Source: Oscillibacter valericigenes (GTDB taxonomy: Bacteria; Bacillota; Clostridia; Oscillospirales; Oscillospiraceae). Taken from it: DNA of 51,227 nucleotides. The stretch covers positions 1 through 51,227 of the forward strand of contig NZ_JACSNX010000020.1 of assembly GCF_016902445.1 (NCBI RefSeq), given 5' to 3'. Both the position numbers and the translations under genes were made by a program. Shown piece after piece: positions 16,073-23,830 of this stretch. Numbering within the stretch: position 1 is the first letter of the stretch; each line of letters begins with the position of its first letter. The notes under the pieces were generated by a model that searched no databases, had not been told where the DNA came from, and saw only the letters and a program-made list of their open reading frames with translations.

Positions 16073-17830
16073 ACCGTCACTGATAACATTGGCATGGAAC
16101 ACCTTGTCCGGATGCTGTTTTGCCTCCTGGACGATGGTGACAGGTGAGATATGTCCCATGCCTGGCTTAAAATTTACGGTACCCTCCGGAACCTCGGCCA
16201 TGGCGGCCACGGCGGCTTCCTCCGCCGCGCCCTCCGACAGCGTCCCGCTGCGCAGGATGCTGTCCACGTCCGCCTGGAGCTGGATCTCCAGCCGGTCCTC
16301 ATAGACCTTGATCTTCCGGATGATCAGCTCCAGGTCCCGGCGCTCCAGCCGCTCTTTATTCAGGATGTCCCGGAACACCTCCATGGCCGTGCGGGCCGCC
16401 CGGTTCACCCGGATAATGGTGTTGCGCTTGTCGGACAGCAGCTCGATCTGGTGACCGATGCCCTCGATCCTTTTTTGCAGGTCGCCCTCCAGCTCGTCGT
16501 AGGTCTGCTCCAGGATGTCCTCCTGGTCCGGGTGCTTCATCAGATCCCGGATGCGCTGGCGCTTGGTGACCTTCAGCTCCTCCTGGAGGTCAGAGAGCAC
16601 CTCCGCCAGGCGGTCGGCGCTCTGCTCCGTCTCCGCCACGTCCTCCTGCTCCCGGGCCAGGTCCTCGTTGAGCCGCTCCAGCATGTCTGCCGAGTGATCC
16701 ATCACCTGCCGGACGTAGGCTTTCAGCAGCTCGTCCAGCTTGTCGGCCCGGATGTGGTGGCTGGTGCAGCCCTTCAGGCCCCGGCGGTGGTAGGTGCCGC
16801 AGGTGTAGGCGCTCTTCAGGTCGCTACGGCTCAGGGAGAACATGGGGGCTCCACAGTCCCCGCACACCAGGAAGCCAGAGTAGGTGTTGTCATACTTCTT
16901 CACCCCTCGGTAGTGGGAGGTGGAGCGCTTTTCCCGCAGGGCCCGGGTGGTGGCGAAGGTGCGGTAGTCGATGATGGCCTGGTGGTGGTTTTCGATGACG
17001 ATCTGCTCCTCCTCGTCCCGGCGCACATCTTTGCCGTTGATCTTCCTCCGGGTGTACTTCCCCTGCCGCAGGGTGCCGATGTAGAAGTCGTTGTCCAGGA
17101 TGCCCTGGACCGTCACGATGGCCCAGACGGGCTTCACCGTCCGGCTGTACTCCTCTCCGGCGGCCTCCTTCCGGTCCCGCTCCGCCATGCGGGGGGTGGG
17201 GACGCCCTGGTCGGTAAAGTAATTGGCGATCTTCTTATACCCCCAGCCCTCCTCGTTGTAGAGGCGGAAGATGGTGCGCACCACGTCCGCCTCGGTGGGG
17301 ACGATCTCGAACTCCTGCCTTTTGTTCACGATGTAGCCGTAGGGGGCGGCGCAGATCCATTTTCCGTCCGCCTGCCGCCGTTTGATGACGTTCTTTACCT
17401 TTTTGCTGGTGTCGGTGACCGGCATCTCGTTGATGAGGAACTGGAACTGGATCTTCAGCCAGTCGTCGTCATTGGGAAAATCGATGTTGTCCCCAATGGA
17501 GATGATCCGCACCCCGGCGTCCCGAAGATCCTCCAGCTCCACCAGCCCCCGGCTGTTGCGCCGGGAGAAGCGGGAGAAGTCCTTCACCACCAGGATGTCG
17601 TACTGGTGGGACATGAGACCCCGCCGCATGGCCTGGTAGCCCTCCCGCTGCTCGAAGGTGTAGCCGGAGCGGTCCCGATCCTCGTAGAAGGTGAGGGTGC
17701 TGCCGGGGAACTTGTGGGCCACGAAGTCCTGGATGATGGCTTTCTGGTTCTCGATGGACACGTTGTCCCGGTCCAGCTCGTCGTCCACGGAGATTCGGGT
17801 GTAGCCGGCGATGTCAAAGGTCTCGGTCAT
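15623..17830 (-). CDS. Large serine recombinase fused to the SpoVT C-terminal part
   Basis: A 735-residue chimera. Residues 1-588 are a large serine recombinase: resolvase domain (about 6-150) with catalytic Ser14 in YTRISVDDE and RSGYTFEQREG, VVKDFSRFSRR; recombinase domain (about 165-300); zinc ribbon CGDCGAPM...CGTYHRRGLKGC; long coiled coil (about 370-500). Residues 589-735 are not recombinase but SpoVT from LEIYTSREGEVIFKKYS to the end, including its GAF-like domain. The join falls at the element boundary, where the recombinase frame runs straight into interrupted spoVT. The recombinase should catalyse integration and excision. It overlaps rhuM by 4 bp (ATGA). Confidence 0.92.
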   Translation of the reverse strand: MTETFDIAGYTRISVDDELDRDNVSIENQKAIIQDFVAHKFPGSTLTFYEDRDRSGYTFEQREGYQAMRRGLMSHQYDILVVKDFSRFSRRNSRGLVELEDLRDAGVRIISIGDNIDFPNDDDWLKIQFQFLINEMPVTDTSKKVKNVIKRRQADGKWICAAPYGYIVNKRQEFEIVPTEADVVRTIFRLYNEEGWGYKKIANYFTDQGVPTPRMAERDRKEAAGEEYSRTVKPVWAIVTVQGILDNDFYIGTLRQGKYTRRKINGKDVRRDEEEQIVIENHHQAIIDYRTFATTRALREKRSTSHYRGVKKYDNTYSGFLVCGDCGAPMFSLSRSDLKSAYTCGTYHRRGLKGCTSHHIRADKLDELLKAYVRQVMDHSADMLERLNEDLAREQEDVAETEQSADRLAEVLSDLQEELKVTKRQRIRDLMKHPDQEDILEQTYDELEGDLQKRIEGIGHQIELLSDKRNTIIRVNRAARTAMEVFRDILNKERLERRDLELIIRKIKVYEDRLEIQLQADVDSILRSGTLSEGAAEEAAVAAMAEVPEGTVNFKPGMGHISPVTIVQEAKQHPDKVFHANVISDGDPLEIYTSREGEVIFKKYSLLGGVEDFATELCETMSRSTGSVCAVTDRDTVIAVAGGSKRELMGKRITPELERIMEGRKIYQYTGDGQPLPVTEGSDALLTAVAAPILAEGDLLGLVLFITSDGAAVTGDTEYKLAQTIAAFLGRHMES
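16058..16092. other. Left element end, attachment site (attL)
   Basis: The spoVT side (16058-16070) ends in the core GGGTC (16068-16072). The element side has arm TCACTGATAACATTGG (16077-16092), the inverted partner of the arm at the right end. The TC at 16071-16072 is the predicted crossover dinucleotide. Confidence 0.85.
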
Positions 17831-18852
17831 GTGCTGCCGCCCCCTTTCAGATATTTTTCCATGGCCCTGTCAAAGTCGGAGATGTAGTCGGCGTCCTGCT
17901 TTTTGCGGAACTCCTCATACACGGCACCCACCTTCTTCATCGCTGCCTCGCGGGAGATGCGGCCCTTGCCCTCCAGCACGTTCCGGCGGTTGTTGGTGAG
18001 GAATAGGTCGGTCTCCCGCAACCAGTCCTCCATGGACATGGGCACCTGGTCCTCCGCCATCAGCTCGGCGTAGTCGATGAACATGGTGACAAGACGGTTG
18101 AGGCGGGAGATCTCTTTCTCATTCAAGTAGTTCTTGGCCACCAGGGTGTCACTTTTCAGAATCTTCCCGTCCGGCGCTCCCTTCCAGGTGGTCAGACCCA
18201 TGGTGGGGCTGTCCGGGTTGGCCCGCTCCGAGATCAGCTCCGCCGCCGTCTTGCCGGTGACGGCGAAGTGGAGCTTGTTCTGGACGAAGGCGTAGAAAGC
18301 CCGGGTGGTCTCGCTGTTTTTGTCGTAGTCATAGCTACACTGCTCGAACACATCAGCGATCTTCTGATAGGCCCGGCGCTCACTGGCCCGGATTTCCCGG
18401 ATGCGCTCCAGCAGCTCGTCGAAGTAGTCCCTGCCGAAGGGGCGGCCGTTTTTCAGCATCTCATCGTTGAGGACGAAGCCCTTCTGGATGTATTCCTTCA
18501 GCGTTTTGGTGGCCCACTGGCGGAACCGGGTGGCCTTCTTGGAGTTCACCCGGTAGCCCACAGCGATGATGGCGTCCAGGTTGTAGTGCTCCAGGGTGCG
18601 GCGGACCTGCCGGGAGCCCTCCTGACGAACCACCGAGATTTTCTCGGTAGTTGCCTCCGGCGTCAGCTCCTCCTCAGCGTAGATGTTTTTCAGATGCAGG
18701 GAGATGTTGTCAGTGGAGCAGTCAAACAGCTCCGCCATGCCGCTCTGGGTGAGCCAGAAGGTCTCGTCCTGAAATACCACGCTGACGAACTCCTTCTCGC
18801 CTCCGTTTTCATAGAGCAGAATCTCCCCCCTGGGACTTGGCTGTTTCTCCAT
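17827..18852 (-). CDS. RhuM-family protein
   Basis: A 341-residue protein of the virulence RhuM family, common on pathogenicity islands and integrative elements. Seen: a winged-helix-like N-terminus (TFWLTQSGMAELFDCSTDNI), the conserved block YNLDAIIAVGYRVNSKKATRFRQWAT (residues about 88-113), and a C-terminal half with a Fic/Doc-like-associated helical region found in longer family members. Biochemical function is unknown; roles as DNA-binding regulator or toxin-like protein have been proposed. It is the first gene of the recombinase operon and overlaps it by ATGA. GGAAGGAGG is the ribosome binding site. Confidence 0.85.
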   Translation of the reverse strand: MEKQPSPRGEILLYENGGEKEFVSVVFQDETFWLTQSGMAELFDCSTDNISLHLKNIYAEEELTPEATTEKISVVRQEGSRQVRRTLEHYNLDAIIAVGYRVNSKKATRFRQWATKTLKEYIQKGFVLNDEMLKNGRPFGRDYFDELLERIREIRASERRAYQKIADVFEQCSYDYDKNSETTRAFYAFVQNKLHFAVTGKTAAELISERANPDSPTMGLTTWKGAPDGKILKSDTLVAKNYLNEKEISRLNRLVTMFIDYAELMAEDQVPMSMEDWLRETDLFLTNNRRNVLEGKGRISREAAMKKVGAVYEEFRKKQDADYISDFDRAMEKYLKGGGST

Positions 18853-18891
18853 AGGTTCCTCCTTCCAACAATAAGGTTTTATCTATCGTTC

Positions 18892-18934
18892 TTATCTCAG
18901 ATAACATTGTATATGAACTTTCCCGAAATTGCAA
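18892..18934 (-). promoter_or_regulatory. Promoter and candidate operator of the rhuM-recombinase operon
   Basis: Read on the minus strand, TTGCAA (18934-18929) and TACAAT (18911-18906) are 17 bp apart. Directly downstream lies a dyad, TTATC-TCA-GATAA (18892-18904), and a further TTATCT copy at 18879-18884. A repressor bound there would block expression of the recombinase. Confidence 0.65.
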
Positions 18935-18952
18935 GGGGAAACGCAAAAATTT

Positions 18953-18986
18953 GGGGAGGCAGTTTGGCCGCCTCCCCATTTTTTTA
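18953..18986. terminator. Terminator before the rhuM operon
   Basis: GGGGAGGC (18953-18960) pairs with GCCTCCCC (18970-18977). T-tracts occur on both sides, and it begins right at the stop codon of the minus-strand gene at 18984. Confidence 0.75.
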
Positions 18987-19244
18987 CGAACCCATCACCA
19001 GCCCGGCCTGCTTCTCCGCCTGGACTTCCTTCTCTGCCAGCCGCCGGCGGTTGTAGAGCAGCAGGTCCCGGGTCTGCTGGTACAGATCCTCCTCCCCGGA
19101 GAGAAAGACCGCCACCAGATATTTTTGATCCTTATATTGCTGATAGATAGGCTTCAGCGACTCCCGGAAGGCGGGGTCGTCCCGCTCCTCCCGGGTGAGC
19201 CAGAGCTCCACGATCTTGCTCTGCTCCCTGATCTCCATGCGCAA
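18984..19244 (-). CDS. Small hypothetical protein of the mobilisation region
   Basis: An 86-residue, highly charged, helical protein (EIREQSKIVELWLTREERDD ... LLYNRRRLAEKEVQAEKQ). No family recognised. A TTG at 19244 has AAAGGGG about 11 nt upstream; the ATG at 19238 is an alternative start, two codons shorter. It lies between the relaxase gene and the recombinase operon and has a terminator at its end. Small helical proteins in this position are sometimes recombination directionality factors or plasmid-maintenance proteins, but nothing in the sequence proves that. Confidence 0.55.
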   Translation of the reverse strand: MRMEIREQSKIVELWLTREERDDPAFRESLKPIYQQYKDQKYLVAVFLSGEEDLYQQTRDLLLYNRRRLAEKEVQAEKQAGLVMGS

Positions 19245-19293
19245 TCATCGATCAACCCCTTTCCCATATTTTCCTCTCTGAAAAGGAAAATAT

Positions 19294-20673
19294 TCACATG
19301 GACTGCTCCCATTTCTGTTCTTCTTCGTGGTCATCGGCTTTGTGTCCCATGGCAATCTTCTTTTCCCTCTCCTTGCGGAGAGCTTTTTTGTCACCGTGGT
19401 GGTGCGTGGTGGTGGCGTCCCTCACGGGATCAGCGTGTGCATCATGTTCCAGAGTTTTTCCCAACTGAACCAGACCGCCCACAGCACGCCCCCAGTCAAC
19501 GCCAGGGCTGTCAGCCCCAGCAGCAGACTGCTCCAGGAGATGTCTGGCAGGCGCAGTTTGGGAAGTCTGAGCCTGGGCAGAGAAAAATGCCGCTCTCTCT
19601 TTTTCCCAGCCTGTTTCAGCTCCGCCCTCATTTGGGCCACATCCCCCGCCAGCGCCTCCAGTTGGGCCTGGGTGGGGAGCTGCCCCACCTGTCGGCCCAA
19701 CGCCCGAAGTAGGGCCTCCTGTGGGCCAACGCTGGCCTCCAGGCGCTCCAGCCGGTCGCTGTTCGTTTTTTCCAGCCGGTACAGGGCAGTGAGCGCCGCC
19801 AGCAGATCGTCCCAGTTCTGCCCCGTGGGGGCATCCGGCGGCGCGGCCGGTGCGGACGGGGCCGGCGGCTGGTTCAGCCGTTTCAGTTCTTCCACGGACA
19901 ATCTCTGCCCGGATCCGGAATTCACGTTCCATGACCTCCTTGGTGTACTTTTCCTCGTGGAGCCGGTCATCCCGGCACTTCATGCCCTCTGGCGTGGTGT
20001 AGGTGATGTTCTTCCGGCTGTCCATCCAGCGCACCTGGTAGCCCTCGCTCTCCATCAGGGAGAGGAACTCGTCTTTGGTAGCAGAGTATCTCATGCACTG
20101 GTCGATGGTGTTCATCAGCCGGAACTTCCAGCTCTGGCCCTTGGCGGCAGATCGATACTCGCGGGTGCCCATGCCCTGGGACTGTTTTTTCTTCTGCTGT
20201 GGTAGGACAGAGAACCCATGCTCCAGACACAGCTCATCCGACAGCTGTCGCAGGCTGCGAAGGGTATTGGGGCCCTGCCGGAGCATTTTCCCGCTCTCCC
20301 AGCACACCGCGTTGACAACAAAGTGAGAGTGGATGTGCTCGGCGTCCAGGTGTGTAGCAATCAACACCTCGCTGTCCGGCCAGGCTTTTGCGGCGAACTC
20401 TTTCGCCAGTTGGTGAGCCTGTTCCCCGGTGATCACCTCGTCCGGAGAAAAGGACTGGACGTAGTGGTAGAACCAGACGGGGCTGTCCTTGCGGCAGGCG
20501 TCCCGGGTAGCCTGGAACTCCCGGTCGGCCAGCTGTGGCGTGCAGTTCTGCCCGCTGACCAGCTGCCGGCCATTCTCGTCCAGTGTTTTTTCATCCTGCG
20601 AGATGTATCGTGTCACGCCGCTCAGCGCACCGGCGGACTGCTTTTTGTACTTGATGAAGTTGACGGTGGCCAT
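19294..20673 (-). CDS. mobL: MobL/MobA-family relaxase
   Basis: Predicted to nick the element's oriT and lead the transferred strand. The N-terminal relaxase domain (about residues 1-250) shows VNFIKYKKQSAGALSGVTRY with a likely catalytic Tyr, and the three-histidine metal motif HLDAEHIHSHFVVNAV. The frame stays open to residue 459, but from about residue 250 it is Gly/Ala/Pro-rich and overlaps another gene in a different frame, so the true functional end is unclear; the last 45 residues are again charged and protein-like. Its ATG overlaps the mobC stop (TGATG), so the two are coupled. No coupling protein or mating-pair genes accompany it. Confidence 0.85.
   Translation of the reverse strand: MATVNFIKYKKQSAGALSGVTRYISQDEKTLDENGRQLVSGQNCTPQLADREFQATRDACRKDSPVWFYHYVQSFSPDEVITGEQAHQLAKEFAAKAWPDSEVLIATHLDAEHIHSHFVVNAVCWESGKMLRQGPNTLRSLRQLSDELCLEHGFSVLPQQKKKQSQGMGTREYRSAAKGQSWKFRLMNTIDQCMRYSATKDEFLSLMESEGYQVRWMDSRKNITYTTPEGMKCRDDRLHEEKYTKEVMEREFRIRAEIVRGRTETAEPAAGPVRTGRAAGCPHGAELGRSAGGAHCPVPAGKNEQRPAGAPGGQRWPTGGPTSGVGPTGGAAPHPGPTGGAGGGCGPNEGGAETGWEKERAAFFSAQAQTSQTAPARHLLEQSAAGADSPGVDWGRAVGGLVQLGKTLEHDAHADPVRDATTTHHHGDKKALRKEREKKIAMGHKADDHEEEQKWEQSM
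19422..19925 (-). CDS. Membrane-anchored coiled-coil protein nested in the relaxase gene
   Basis: A 167-residue protein in another frame within the relaxase gene. The GTG start at 19925 has a strong AAGGAGG (19941-19935) 9 nt upstream, itself inside relaxase codons. Seen: SVEELKRLNQ, a Pro/Ala linker, a coiled coil with TNSDRLERLEASVG and LEALAGDVAQMRAELKQAG, a basic patch, and a C-terminal membrane helix (SSLLLGLTALALTGGVLWAV). The amphipathic heptads and helix make this frame look like real protein, whereas the relaxase frame here is low-complexity. A role anchoring the relaxosome or coupling to a helper is plausible but unproven. Confidence 0.7.
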   Translation of the reverse strand: MNSGSGQRLSVEELKRLNQPPAPSAPAAPPDAPTGQNWDDLLAALTALYRLEKTNSDRLERLEASVGPQEALLRALGRQVGQLPTQAQLEALAGDVAQMRAELKQAGKKRERHFSLPRLRLPKLRLPDISWSSLLLGLTALALTGGVLWAVWFSWEKLWNMMHTLIP

Positions 20674-20990
20674 CAGCGGTGCTCCTGTTCGGCCAGCTCC
20701 CGGAGCTGATGGTAGATCCGCCCCAAGGCCTCCAGAGTCTCACACAACCGGACTTCCTGAATCTTGCCCATGTTGGCCAGCACCACCAGCTGGTTGACGT
20801 TTCGGCCGATGCCCTTGAGCTCGTGGGTGAACTCTTTCAGCCCGTCGATCACCATCACCCGGTGCCGCAGGGCGGCGGCGCGGACGTAGGCGCCCGTGGA
20901 CATGTGGGCCGCCTCCGCCTTGGCCTGGATGGTTTCATATTGCTCCGGTGTCACCCGGAGCGTGATCCGTTTCTCTTTTTTCTGCTTCAT
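20673..20990 (-). CDS. mobC: MobC-like relaxosome accessory protein
   Basis: A 105-residue protein with an N-terminal ribbon-helix-helix (KRITLRVTPEQYETIQAKAE, MSTGAYVRAAAL) and the MobC-type segment LKGIGRNVNQLVVLANMG. MobC proteins bind oriT and help the relaxase open DNA. The start at 20990 has GAGG about 5 nt upstream; the longer open frame to 21287 runs through the hairpin-rich non-coding region and is rejected. It is first in the mob operon and overlaps mobL by TGATG. Confidence 0.88.
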   Translation of the reverse strand: MKQKKEKRITLRVTPEQYETIQAKAEAAHMSTGAYVRAAALRHRVMVIDGLKEFTHELKGIGRNVNQLVVLANMGKIQEVRLCETLEALGRIYHQLRELAEQEHR

Positions 20991-21300
20991 TCGCACCTCT
21001 CGTTTCCTCGTCTCACCAAACGAGAGCCCAGCGGAGCGGGTCTCGTTTGGAAAGGAGACGCAGTGTAGTGAATTTACTTTCGGCTTTTTGCCGAAAGCAA
21101 ATGATATGGAACTTGCGTCGACGCAGTGGGTCCGGGCTTCCGCCCGGAATACGCCGGTTTTCCGGCGGCGCCAAGACCGACAAAGTCGGACAGGTGCTCT
21201 GCTTGCCCTCCCAAAAGGGAGGAGTCCGTTCCCCGGCGGGGCCACCGTTTTCCTGTGGCAGTGATCCGCAGAGAAGGAAGAATGCAAGGGTGCAAAGCCC
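20991..21300. other. Candidate oriT and hairpin cluster upstream of mobC
   Basis: This 310-bp gene-free stretch carries a perfect 10-bp inverted repeat CCAAACGAGA/TCTCGTTTGG (21016-21025/21041-21050) with a 15-nt spacer, placed just before mobC as oriT dyads usually are. Further hairpins follow: CTTTCGG (21077-21083/21091-21097), palindrome TGCGTCGACGCA (21114-21125), TCCGGGC (21131-21137/21142-21148), CGCCGG (21152-21157/21162-21167), CCGAC (21177-21181/21185-21189), CCTCCC (21207-21212/21217-21222). The nick site cannot be named from sequence alone. Confidence 0.6.
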
Positions 21301-22281
21301 TTAGGCCGTTACATCCTTACAGCCTTGCTCCGGCAGATGCCAGTACCACTGGCCGCCCCGCTTCTCCGAAATGACACCCAGGTTTTTCTTGGCGATCATC
21401 AGGGTGCGCTCCGACACTCCCAGCTCTCTGGCCCGGCTCAGCACGGCCTCGGCGGGCGTGGTCTCCGTGAGCATCCGCTCCAGCTCCTCCTCCATCTGGG
21501 TGGTCTTGGTCTGGAACCTCCCGCCGCCGCTGAGCACATCGTCCACCGACAGGTCGCAGGCTCCCTTCCACTGGAAGCCGTGCTCCCCGTCCAGCAGGAA
21601 GGCGATGGACTTTCCCTCGGGAGCAAGGCTGTTCTTGTCCTGGGCGACCACACGCACCGTCGGGTCCTCTTTCAGCCGCCCCACCACCAGCACGCTCCGG
21701 GCGGCGGCCCGGAAGTCGATGGATCCCAGGCCCCGGTAACCGGCCTTCAGCCCCTGGGCCTTGTTCATGTGCCCGATGAGGATCACGGCACATCCGGTGC
21801 GCTCCGCCATGGCCGCCACTCGTTTCAGAACGGGACGCACCTCGTTGGCCCGGTGCATGTCCACACCGTCCCCCAAGTATGCCTGGATGGGGTCCAGCAC
21901 GATGAGCTGTGCTTTGGTCTGCTGGACCGCCTGCTCCAGCCGCTGGTCACAGAGGGTCAGCTCCCGCTGGCTCTCGTCGATGACCAGCACCCGGGAACAG
22001 TCCGCGCCGGCGGCGTCCAGCCGTGGCTTGATGGTGTCCGCCAGCCCGTCCTCCGCCGTCTGGTAGATCACGTTCAGCGGCTCCAGCGCCTGTTCGCTCT
22101 CCGGCAGGGCCTCACCCCGGGTCAGGGCGGCGATGATCGCCAGCACGAAGGTGGTCTTGCCCTCGCCAGGGTCGCCCTGGACGATGGTCAGCTTTCCTCG
22201 CGGGAGATACGGATACCAGAGCCATTTCACCTCCTCTGCTCTGATCTCGCCCATGGAAATGAGCTTCAGATCAGGTTTCAT
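21301..22281 (-). CDS. RepA-like RecA-fold ATPase
   Basis: A 326-residue AAA_25/RepA-type ATPase, related to hexameric plasmid replicative helicases. Walker A is VQGDPGEGKTT (about residues 33-43), Walker B LIVLDPIQAYLG, and GHMNKAQG and RGLGSIDFRAAARSVL follow, as in RSF1010 RepA relatives. The C-terminal part resembles a winged helix (LSRARELGVSERTLMIAKKN). It may allow replication of the excised circle. The start at 22281 has AAGGA at 9 nt; the upstream extension to 22452 crosses the divergent promoter region and is rejected. Confidence 0.8.
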   Translation of the reverse strand: MKPDLKLISMGEIRAEEVKWLWYPYLPRGKLTIVQGDPGEGKTTFVLAIIAALTRGEALPESEQALEPLNVIYQTAEDGLADTIKPRLDAAGADCSRVLVIDESQRELTLCDQRLEQAVQQTKAQLIVLDPIQAYLGDGVDMHRANEVRPVLKRVAAMAERTGCAVILIGHMNKAQGLKAGYRGLGSIDFRAAARSVLVVGRLKEDPTVRVVAQDKNSLAPEGKSIAFLLDGEHGFQWKGACDLSVDDVLSGGGRFQTKTTQMEEELERMLTETTPAEAVLSRARELGVSERTLMIAKKNLGVISEKRGGQWYWHLPEQGCKDVTA

Positions 22282-22426
22282 TTCCTCACATCCTTTCCTG
22301 TGTGTTCGCGAAAGCGACCATTCCCTTCCCGCCGTTTTCATGATAAAATCAGAAAAGGAAAACTTACATGGGAAAGGAACTTCCCGATTTTTTGAAAAAG
22401 TCGATGCGACGGAAGGGAGGTAGCTC

Positions 22427-23824
22427 ATGGACAGAAAAAGAAAACCCGGCATCTATCTTCTGACAGATGCCGGGGATGCCGTTGAATTGATCCTGGTTTG
22501 GCTGGACGGCCGGGAGACGCGCCTGCGGGGACAGTCACCCGCCGAGGAGTTGGTCTCCTTCGTGAACTTTGATTTCTCCACCTATCGGGCCTCCGTGGAG
22601 CGTCTGTGGGAGGAGCACGACGTGTTTGAAGAGCGCGATGAAGTGCCCTACGAGGACTATGTGGACTTCACGCGGCAGGCGCTCCCCCTGGCGGAACAGC
22701 TCGCAGAGATCGCGCCCGTGGCGTATTGGGACGTTCTGCACTACCTGGGCCCTGCCACAAAGATGCTGTATGACGGCAAGTCCATCTTCCCATCCCGGAA
22801 GGCTTTGGCTGTCCTCAACGCGCTGCGCCATCCATATTTTATCCAGAACCGGCTGAGAAACCTGTTCGAGATCGGCTTCGCGGACTTCGAGCGCGGGACT
22901 CAACAAGACCGTTTCCGCATGCTGGAGGATACCTGGCCGGGCCTGATCGATCGGGCGTTCCCCATCCGCTTTTTGCCGGAGCCGTCCGGCGCTCCCGTGG
23001 GCACAGTCAGGGAATATGCCCTGGACGATCTGTATGAGCTCTGCCTGGCGGAGCTGTCTCTCTACTTTCAGCAGGATCGGCGGCGGATCGCCCGCTGTGA
23101 GAACTGCTGGCGGTATTTTGTGCCCAGGACCGAGGCGGAGTCCCGGTATTGCTACGGGGAGATGGACGGGAAGCCCTGCAAGCAGGAGGGGGCAAAGCGT
23201 ATGCGCCGGTTCCGAGCAGAAACGGACGAGGCGCTGGCGGCCTATGAGCGTCTGCGACGGCGACTGGAGGAGCGGGCCAACCGGCTGGAGCTGGCGGGTC
23301 CGGGAGGGGAAAACCACCTGATCCCCTTCGGCAGAACACAGTATGAGGCGTGGTTGGACGGAGCGCGGGAGGCAAAGAAGGCGTATCAGGCGGGCGGTAT
23401 CTCCGCCGAGGAATTCCTGCGGCGAATCGACGTGGACGGGGAACTGGACGACTACAAAGCAGCGCGGGACACATTCCCCGCGCCCGGCCAGACGCCCTGG
23501 CGGGACTACATCAAAAGAGATATGGACTTCGTTCCCGGCAAGCGGTTCACGGACATGCTGTACCTGGATTTGTCAGCGGATAATCCCGCTTGGACCATGA
23601 TCACCGCCGAGGAGCAGATCCGAAAGGCACGAGGCGGACATGCCAGCCTCCACGACCGCTACGGCGCGAAGGACCCGGTGGACCCCAAGGCCCACGCCAA
23701 GGAACTGGAGGAAATGTTTGCCCCTCGCGAGCCTGATCCACAGGTGGAGCTCATGAAACGTTTGATCGCTGAGGCGGCCAGGATCTCCATGGAGACTGTG
23801 TGGCCGGAAGAAGATGGTACCTGA
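22427..23824 (+). CDS. DUF6076-like protein with zinc-finger motif
   Basis: A 465-residue soluble protein and the only plus-strand gene in the element. A central Cys cluster, CENCWRYFVPRTEAESRYC (around residue 224), followed by a further CK, resembles the CGNR/treble-clef zinc fingers in DUF6076 proteins common on Clostridia mobile elements. The C-terminal half is helical and charged. Function unknown; DNA binding is a reasonable guess. GGGAGG precedes the ATG. It is divergent from the RepA-like gene, and the 145-bp gap between them must hold both promoters. Confidence 0.65.
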   Translation: MDRKRKPGIYLLTDAGDAVELILVWLDGRETRLRGQSPAEELVSFVNFDFSTYRASVERLWEEHDVFEERDEVPYEDYVDFTRQALPLAEQLAEIAPVAYWDVLHYLGPATKMLYDGKSIFPSRKALAVLNALRHPYFIQNRLRNLFEIGFADFERGTQQDRFRMLEDTWPGLIDRAFPIRFLPEPSGAPVGTVREYALDDLYELCLAELSLYFQQDRRRIARCENCWRYFVPRTEAESRYCYGEMDGKPCKQEGAKRMRRFRAETDEALAAYERLRRRLEERANRLELAGPGGENHLIPFGRTQYEAWLDGAREAKKAYQAGGISAEEFLRRIDVDGELDDYKAARDTFPAPGQTPWRDYIKRDMDFVPGKRFTDMLYLDLSADNPAWTMITAEEQIRKARGGHASLHDRYGAKDPVDPKAHAKELEEMFAPREPDPQVELMKRLIAEAARISMETVWPEEDGT

Positions 23825-23830
23825 GTAACA

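Noticed and set aside
15623..17830. Prophage instead of an integrative mobilizable element
   Set aside because: No capsid, terminase, portal, tail or lysis genes; relaxase, MobC and RepA-like genes point to a mobilizable element.
20991..21287. N-terminal extension of mobC
   Set aside because: It would run through the hairpin cluster and candidate oriT; ribbon-helix-helix similarity starts at 20990.
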